NCBI GenBank assembly: GCA_963989385.1
Contig: OZ022505.1
Location: forward strand, 57,911,737-57,975,736
Source: Ctena decussata
Taxonomy: Eukaryota > Mollusca > Bivalvia > Lucinida > Lucinidae
DNA: 64,000 nucleotides
Direction of reading: 5' to 3'
Positions 46,401 through 55,800 of the stretch are shown here, piece by piece (the first letter of the stretch is position 1; each line of letters opens with the position of its first letter). The notes beneath the pieces were generated by a model. That model saw only the letters and a list, made by a program, of their open reading frames with translations. It was not told the origin of the DNA and made no database searches. A program made the position numbers and the translations under genes.

Positions 46401-49400
46401 ATCCTGCCCAGAGGTTCCTAGTAAATTATGCAGAACCTTTATTTACTATGATATTTTATCCTTAGAGTCAATTTATAAGAAAAATATGTTTTCTTTGCCT
46501 ATTTTGGGGGTTGACCCGTTCATTTCTCTGTCTGAATTTGTGCATTAACACTAGCACAAAACAAAACGTCAGTGTATCGATTTAAGGTGACAATGTGTGT
46601 GTTCATCCAACGCAATATTGGCCGAGAAATTCCAAGTCTAAAAAAATCCTTTCCTGCCCAGGGGCCCATACACATACTACTCATATAGTGCCCAAATCCA
46701 TATTAATTTTATGCATTTTGCCCACCTTTCGGATGGATTCATTTGTTAGTAGGAAACCAATGTATTTTCTGAGTTTAGAGATCCACAACAGTTGGGTCCG
46801 CGGCACTGGGGCCTGAAGCCTTCGTCCGAAGCGTGTGTGAGAATCCAGACAACTAACCAGAGTCAGGTTTAATAGTCCTACATGTGTGTTTATGCTGTGT
46901 CAGTTGTGCTTGATAGATTGACCTAGTGACTGAATGAATTACGGACACACAGACTGGCTGAGCCGAATTCACTACACATCAACTTTCTTTGTAAAACGCG
47001 ATATAAAAAACAAAATATGTCCGAGATAAGATTTATTTTCAACTGTATTTCAAATTATTTCTTATTTGCAATTAAATGTGCTTGCTGTTTTAAGATTGAT
47101 GTCATTTTCGTTACAATATTTTTCATAATGTAAGTTATTCTTTTCTCTGTATTTGTGCGCGAAGTCGATTTTTCATAAGGGCTGCAAAATCGATTTCGAC
47201 CTTACGCCGTCATCTGAGGTTCAGGCATCTCCAGTCTTGAAGTTGCAATCTGAGTTTCAGGCATCTTCAGTTCTTTACGCTGCCATCTGAGTTTCAGTCA
47301 TATTTAGTACCTTACGCCATCACCTGAGTTTCAGGCATCTTCATTACTTTACGCCGCCATATAAGTTTTTCACCGCCGTCTGAGTTTCAGGCATCTTGAT
47401 AACTTTTCGCCCCCATCTTAGTTTCAGGCATATTTAATGAAGATGCCTGAAACGCAGATTGTGGGGTAAAGTCGAAAGCGATTTTACAGTCTTTATTTAG
47501 CAGCCTTTATAAAAGGGCCCCAAATACACATAGTTGCATATATAATATGAATACGAGAGACAACAAGAGCCATACTTGAAGTCTTTCATGTCTTCGACTG
47601 AAGCTGGTAACGCAGTGTCGGTTGTGCAAGTGAAGCGGTAAACGGCGTCATTCTCGACGTCAAACTGCACCTCATTCCAGGACCGCACAGTTATATCCAG
47701 AGTCTTAACTGTTGTTCCCGTCTGAAATTGAACAAAACAACACTGAATTTACATTGATATTACAGTGACTGTATTATACCAACACGTCTAGGAGATAGTA
47801 TTTATTTATTCATTTATTTATCTATTTTCCAGTAAATGGCGTATTCAGTTGCAACCCAGCTGAAAAGACTACTGTGATTCTTATCTTGCTGTCAATGTTC
47901 AACACATGAATGAAGTGGTTAGTAGCTCTGGTTAGTCCTCTGCTAGTGAATATAGTGGATCTTACACGAGTGGTCATTTCATATGAAATTATGAAACGAG
48001 CCTTCGGCGAGTTTCATCAATTTCATATGAAATGACCACGAGTGTAAGATTCTGTTTATCATATGATCCTTTAAAATGGGATTTTAACGCCTTCAAACTG
48101 AACATTATTTCAATAAGAAAACACATTGTTGACATGGACGTTGTCAATGACGTTACGTGTACGCGCCAAAGTGTTATTACACGGGTGGTCATACGATTTT
48201 TATAATACGACGTTATTCACTGAATAACAGCGACGTTATATGATAAATTACAAGAGTGTATGTTTGGTTTGTATCTTTTGACTCTCAAATATTACAGTCT
48301 CTCTCCACTGTGTGAGCCTCGTTCGTCGCACATTATGAAAGTCACGTTCTCTTTGCGGAAGTTCAGGAGGTTCTTCCCCGGGAGCTCTGGTTTTCGCCTC
48401 GCTCTGCTTAACAATGGATTTAATATAAGTGAAATACTCTTGAAAGAATCGTGATATACATGCGCCGCGACACGACAAAACCAACAATGTGGTTGTGCGC
48501 CCAGCGCAAACTCAGATCAGCCTGGGCATCCGCCCAGTCTGATCGGAGTCTTCGCTGTCCGCATGAAGGTAGCTTAGATCCTTAGCTACCTTTTAAGTGC
48601 TTAGGAAAGACTCTGATCACACTTGGCTAATGCCCAGGCTGATCTGAGTCTGTGCTGGGCGCACAACCACATTGTTGGTTTTCTCGTGTCGCGGCTCACA
48701 TAATCTAGTGTAGACATGCAGGTTCACTGCAGAGGCACAGGCACTTTTGAGTATTCTATGCATTTAGCCTTATGTCCCTAGTCAATGTGATGTCGCCCAA
48801 ATAAAACTGACCACAACAACTCCACACGCTGGCGTCATAGCGTTGGGATCAACTTCAAACTCTAAGTCAATCGTTGGCCCGGTACTTCCCAAAGTTTCAC
48901 AGCTTGGTTCAAACAGGTTTGGATTTTCACCAGTTTCATACTTTTCTGTATCCCATGCCATGATTCCTTTTCCACAGAAAGGGTATACTTGTTTAAAACT
49001 GACAACAAGCATTGTTTCGCTTGCGTCTTTCCATTTACAGTAGTACGAAGCTGTAATTGACAAACAGGTATTACACCCCTGGTTTACTGTGTGTATACAA
49101 CGGCTGTTATGAAACGAAAGAAACCAAACAACATGATGACCAGGTCGTTTGGTCTGGTCATCAGGTCGTTTGGAATGTAACTGCTACTATTTTTCATTTC
49201 GTAACAGCTTTTTGGCGTTTCGTAATATCCTTGACCAAGTGTGATAAAGACTTCCTGAATGAAAATCAAGTTAATGACGCTTCGTTTCGACAATCCGATT
49301 GTGAGGACACTTATATCAGAATAATTCTGGTGGGAACAAGAACTAGCCGACAACCGAATTAATGTTTATGAAGGATTAACCAATTTATGCCCAGCGGACT

Positions 49401-49797
49401 ATTCTATTCTTATCAAATAAATGAGTCCATTTGTCAATTAAGGGGGTGTTTGATTAAGTTTATTTGTATCCGTTTTATTTTATTTTTAGGAAAATACCAG
49501 TTTGTCTCATGCAAATTGTGTAAATCCTGATCTGGGCTTGTACTGTTTGCAAACATCGAAACTTTAAAATTTAAGGGCGCTGGTTGTTAATATATGGTAT
49601 CGCTGCTTTTCAACTTTTTTTTCTGATCGCCTTCTGTATCTAGTTTGTGACGTCACATATTGCGTTATTTTACATTTACATTGTGGCTGTTAGTGCACAC
49701 AATTTCAAAGAACAGATTCCTATGAAATTAAAGGCTTAGAATGATTTGCTTTTGCAAAAGACTCAGGACTTCCGATCTAGTTTTGATCATGTACTGG

Positions 49798-49861
<64 letters not shown>

Positions 49862-52800
49862 GTACCTTTAGGCGGAAAAGAAACTTCGCTACAAGTGTAG
49901 GTTGCTGAAATTGAAGAACATTTTCTGTTTAAAACACACAATTTCTCTGCTGGCGGAGAGGAAGGGGTGTCAAGTACAAATAATATGCTACCTGTATAGG
50001 TATAGGTCGTTTGCAAAAAAAGTGGAGGGCAAAAAATCGATACATTTTCTTTAATACTGAATAGATTTTCATGAAACTTTGCATACTATAATTTGTTACC
50101 TATACGAACTCATGCTAGGAAATGTAGAATTTTTGCACCTTTGAATGAAAAGTTTCTCTACTAATCATTACGATTTTTCTTCGCAGTTTTATGCCATTCT
50201 TACACAGGAGGTAACCATAATGGTACAACAGCCATTGTTGTTCTGCAGTTCCTATACTCATTCACAAATTACCATGTGGTCTGAAATGTGTTCACTCACT
50301 ACTGGGTAAACAAGAATCTTTATAGATAATTGGCCAATCATTTGAAAAGGATTTTCTTATGTGCTTCTCCTATATATAAGTCAATGTCCATATAAGGGAT
50401 ATAGTCTGTACAATACTGGCTGTTCCAAACACTGCACCAACCAAGCGTAAAGCTTCAAAGATTAGGGACAGATTTTAACATGTAGTTGATCTGACAATTT
50501 TTCATTTAACTGTCGAAAAATTCTGAGTTTCCTTGCATGAGTTCGTATGGGTAATAGATTAATGTCTGCAAAGTTTCATGAAAATTTATTCAGTAGTAAA
50601 GAAATTAAGTCGATTTTTTGCCCTCCATTTTTTCGCAAACGACCTATATATGTGTGACAATAAGTATTTCTTCCAATTAACAAACATGGCATTAAACGGA
50701 TCCCTGGTAGCTCTGTGGTTGAACCGGCTGCCTAGTTATCAGGAGGTCCCAGGTTGATATCCCGCTAAAAGCGGTAAAGTTTCCACAAGTAAGTGGGATT
50801 TCATTGCATACAGCCTTTCATTATCACCGCCAATCGTCCTGATATGTCTGCAATACAGGTTAGAAGGGCGTGAAATTGCGAGTAATTCACTCATCCACCT
50901 AATTTATTAGTGTTAAACTCATTCAATGGAAAAACGTCATGATACACATTCAACTATGCAAGATAAATTTTATGATTATTTGACTGCCTATGTTTCTTAG
51001 AATTGAATCGTATTATAAAATGCAAAAATAGTGATCATACATGTTTGATTCACTGCATTTGCAATATAATTCCTTGTTTGAACACTGCTTACGTCTTGTG
51101 TTCAAAAAACTACATCTTGTCCCGGCAAAATCCAAAATATGATTCTCTATCATGATAATAACCGGCAACTATCACAAACAAGAGCACCAGCTAGTCCTTA
51201 GTCGCTCACCGAGCCCATGGTGATAACCTACTCAGGCTGTAAAGGACCACTAGACAACGCTACATACCAAATTAAAGCGTCTAAGCCAAGTGCTTCTGAA
51301 GAAGATGATTGGTAAAGGACACTGAACTATATCAAATATCATGCATCTAGGTCAAGTATTTCTGAAGGAAAAACTGAATATTTTCCCATGTATTTCTATG
51401 GTTCAAACACAGGACCCCATTGGACAGGACTATTTTGGAGCCTGGGGCCACCGCTTGGTAAAATACTGTTAGGTAACGCTACATACCAAATTTCAAGCAT
51501 CTGAGCGAATTGGTTCTGGAGAAGAAGCTTCTTAAGTATATTTTATTTTCAAACCCGAACACCCCTCCCCCCGCCCACGCTGCAGAGCAGAGCCGTTTTG
51601 GCCTCCTGGGCCACTATTTGAACATACTTAGTAGAAGTCTACCACGCAATGCCTCATACCAAATTTCAAGTATCTCAGCCAAGTGGCTCTGAAGTAGATG
51701 ATTTTAGAATATTTTCCTATGATTTTCTATAGTTCAAACCCAGTATCCCAAGAGACAAACGATCACTAGACAATGTTACATTGGTATATTTAAAGCATCT
51801 GAGCCAAGTGGTTTTGAAGAAACGATTTTTGAATATTTTCCTATGTACAGTATTTCTAGGGTCCAAACACAGAACCCGAGAAGGCGGGAACATTTTGAAC
51901 TCTGGGACTGTTAATTGAAAAAACTTGGCGAAGGACCACTAGGTCACAAAAATAAAATTTGCGTATCTGAGTCAAGTCCAACTCAGGACTCTCCTGGGGC
52001 GGGACCGTTTTGGACCCTGTGGACACCATCTGAACAAACTTGGTACAGGACCACTAGGCAATGCTACATACCACATTCCAAGCATCTGAGCCTAGCAGTT
52101 CTGGAGAAGAAGATTTTTAAGTATATTTTGGACCCCTCGCCCCTTGCTTCGTACCGGAATATCTAGGCCCTAGGCTTAGCGTGTTAACAGAAGATGTCAT
52201 TTAAAGCAAAAACGTGAACGGATGGCAGACAGACGACGGACAACGACAACGGACGACTGGCGGAAAGTGATCACTATAGCTCTACCGAGACAACCGAGAA
52301 GGGCCAAGCCCATTTATTCCTTGTGTACTCTTCTATCCACACCCATTGAACGTCGTGCCATCATTTTATAGGTGTCTAGTGTATTTGTTGTTTTTTATCA
52401 TTTTTATTGAAATCGCCACATACGTTGTGCAAATAGCTAAGACCCTGATCAGACGCCCCACTCTGCGGCGTTACATCTGGGTGTCCACTATTTGCCGATG
52501 TCCTTTTTATGGGGCGCTAAGCATTAATGGGAAAACGTACGGACACCCAAATCAGACTAGGAATGCGTGGAGTCTAGCAATAGCAATTCATTTTGCCTTA
52601 CATTTATGCCTGAGAATAATTCAGGGACTAGATTATTCATCGCAAACCGAAGTCCCTAATGAAAGTTCTGCGAAGATGAATCCTTGATGAAAACATGTAC
52701 AGTCAGCCCTCTTTATAACGGCATTCATTGCATCAGCAAATGTTTTTATGGTGTCATTTTGATATTTACAGAATGTTTTTCTAGTTCGAAATATGCATAT

Positions 52801-55800
52801 TTAAATGTACAACAGCACATTCAGTTATACGTCAAAATGTTTGCAAAATTATGTTGTCGTTGTAAACATACAGAGGGTTCGCTATAAATAAGCGTAATAA
52901 GCATAAACTTTTATGAATACGGTCATACCTTGATCGGGATTAACAGAATCGATCCTGAAGGCGAGTACTCCTGGCTCACTGGTGCAGGAATGCCTGACTT
53001 GCTCCAAATCCAGAAGTGCCTTCGAGCGGGAAATACACAGCTCATAATAGTTGACATCATCACCGGCATCGACACCAACCTAGAATTAGTAGACCGAGAT
53101 GTCAAAAAGATGTCCGACAAAATAACTTAGATTTATTCATCCCTTGGTCAAGATTTTGTCATGAGGTATGTATTTCATTAAGCTGGAATAAGACAAAATA
53201 ATAATGAAAAAGATCAGTTTTCTAGTCAAACAATTTATCATTAAAATCTTCAATCTTTTGTGAATAACTAAATACGATCTTTTGAACAGGAAACCGATGT
53301 TTTCTTTTTCAATGACGTCATGATGAAATAATGGTTTGACGTTTTTATGCAAAATTAATAGCTATTTATATCTAATTCACAATTAATAAATCTTTGGCAA
53401 ATCTGGCGTTACTCACAGTTCCTGGAGAAACGTGGTCTAAATATTCATAGAGGAAAATGGCAAATGAGTTTGTGCCATCTGTTGTCAGTATGACCTGAAA
53501 CGTTGCCACTGAAAGAGAGTGAATAAATTAACGTTAGGATCACTTTGGCGCGTACACGTAACGTCATTGACAGCGTCCGTGTCAACAATGCGTTTTCGTA
53601 TTGTAATAATGTCCATTTTGAAGGCGATTAAATCCTATTTTAAAGGGCCATACGATAAACAGACTCTCACACTCGTGGTTATTTCGTATGAAATTTATGA
53701 AACCTACCGAAGGATCGATTTATAAGACCACTCGTGTAAGATCCTCTATTTATTATATCGCGTTTCATCTTCATTTATATTGCTCATTTAAACATGATTT
53801 ACTTTAGCTGATGACCGTAATAACCCTGATAAACGCACCTGCTCTAATAAACGCCCCCTGCCTCTTTTCCGAAAATAATGTTATATTAACTTGCATGAAT
53901 TCCTGTTTGCCTTTATGAACCGTATAAATGTCATTTGAAAGAACCACGAGTGTAAGATTGTGTTTATCATATGACCCTGTAAAATGGGATTGTCATTTAT
54001 CGGCCCTGATAGCTCAGTGGCAGAGCTTCCGCTTCGGGAACGGTAGGTCGTGAGTACAAATCCCGGCCGCGCCATACCAAAGGCGTAAAAATCTTGGCTG
54101 ACGCTCGCCTATAAAGGGTAGTCCTAGGAAGATAAAGTTAAGTCATCGTGTAGGTATAATTTGTTACTTGGCTGACGCTCGCCTATAAAAGGTAGTCCTA
54201 GGAAGATAAAGTTAAGTCATCGTGTAGGTATAATTTGTTACTTGGCTGACGCTCGCCTATAAAAGGTAGTCCTAGGAAGATAAAGTTAAGTCATCGTCTA
54301 GGTATAATTTGTTACTGGATACCTTGTTTGTCGCAATAAAAGCTCTTCAGCGCTTACGTTATTTGTTTCTAATATGAGACATCAAATAAAGCTTCTTTAT
54401 CTTTTTATCGTTATCTTATCTTTGTCGCCTTCAAAGTGAATTAAATGAGAATTCCATTTTTCAATGATGAAACGCATTGATGACGCGGTCGTTGCCAATG
54501 ACGATACAAGTACGCGCCAATATGTTATTACACGTGTGGTCATACGATTTTATGTCACGACGTTATCCTTTGAATAACAGCGACGTCATGATAAATGAAC
54601 TTTATTTATGTGGAAGTTCTAGATATATAAATGCCGTTGATTTACTCACAAACTGAGTAAAGCCCAAAGGGCATTATGCTAAGTTTTTAGTGATTCCCTG
54701 GCTTATTATAACTTATTTTTAGCATTATGAATTGGGTAACCTTAGAAATCACTGTGCTCAACAATAATAGTTGAACTGTAGTTCCAGATTCCTTTCCAGG
54801 GAATTTATAAACAAATGAGCCGTGACACGAGAAAAGCAACAAAGTGGTTGTGCACCCAGCGCAGACTCAGATCATCCTGGGCATCCGCCCAGTCTGATCA
54901 GACTCTTTGCTAAGCGCTTAAAGGGTAGCTAAGGGTCTAAGCTACCTCCAGGCGGACAGCGAAGACTCTGATTAGACTGGGCGCACAACCACTTTGTTGG
55001 TTTTCTTGTGTCGCGGCTCAAATACGTTTAGAAAGCCGTGTGGTCGATTGGTTACGGAGCAGAAGGTGCCGGATTCACCTTTCCGTTAGGCTAGCCAGCG
55101 ACTGACAAACCCACTTTGTAAACCAGTAAATCATTACAGCTGGAAAATCCTTCAGACAGAAATACCAAGAGGAATAGACAGCAACCAATATACTTACACT
55201 GGGCACGGTCGTCATAAAACTTAAACCTATCCCATGTGGCTACAAGGGCCCATGTAGCATCAAATGCACTAAAAGATGGATATATGCTTCTGACGTGTGT
55301 CTCAGCTGCCTGTAAATTAAACATTGATTAATAGAAGAAAGAGTATAAAATCAGTGAATCAATTCTAATACTTCCATTTTTTTATTTTTTTTTGCTTCTC
55401 TTCTCAACAGGTGTCGTAAAGGAAAGAGTTTCCAGAAGCTAATGAGTAAGACTTGGTTGGTGGAACTCCGATTAATTTTTACTACATGTACCTCTAGATC
55501 AAAATTTGCACTACCAGTAGGAGCTTTATTCCAAAGATCACTTTTATTTCCCATTAATTTTATCTGCCCACGCTTCAAAGTTGACTTTGAAAATGTAATG
55601 TTATCTCAGCAGTTTAGTGTTTATTGTACGACATAGGGTCAAGTCGGGTAAATTCGGACAGCAGGTAAATATGGACAGTGACATTGTTTCCTTTATATGT
55701 CACTTGTTTGGAATAAAAACACAAATAACTGGGCAAACAGTGAAAATTCTGATGAGACGGCTCATTATGAGCCGTCTCATCTGGATTTTCACTGTTTGCA

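Noticed and set aside
54001..54072. tRNA gene
   Set aside because: A- and B-box-like blocks are present, but stem pairing is poor and the sequence continues into a SINE body with tandem units.
54094..54315. CRISPR-like or satellite array
   Set aside because: The 74-bp units are contiguous with no unique spacers and lie inside a SINE of a eukaryotic genome.
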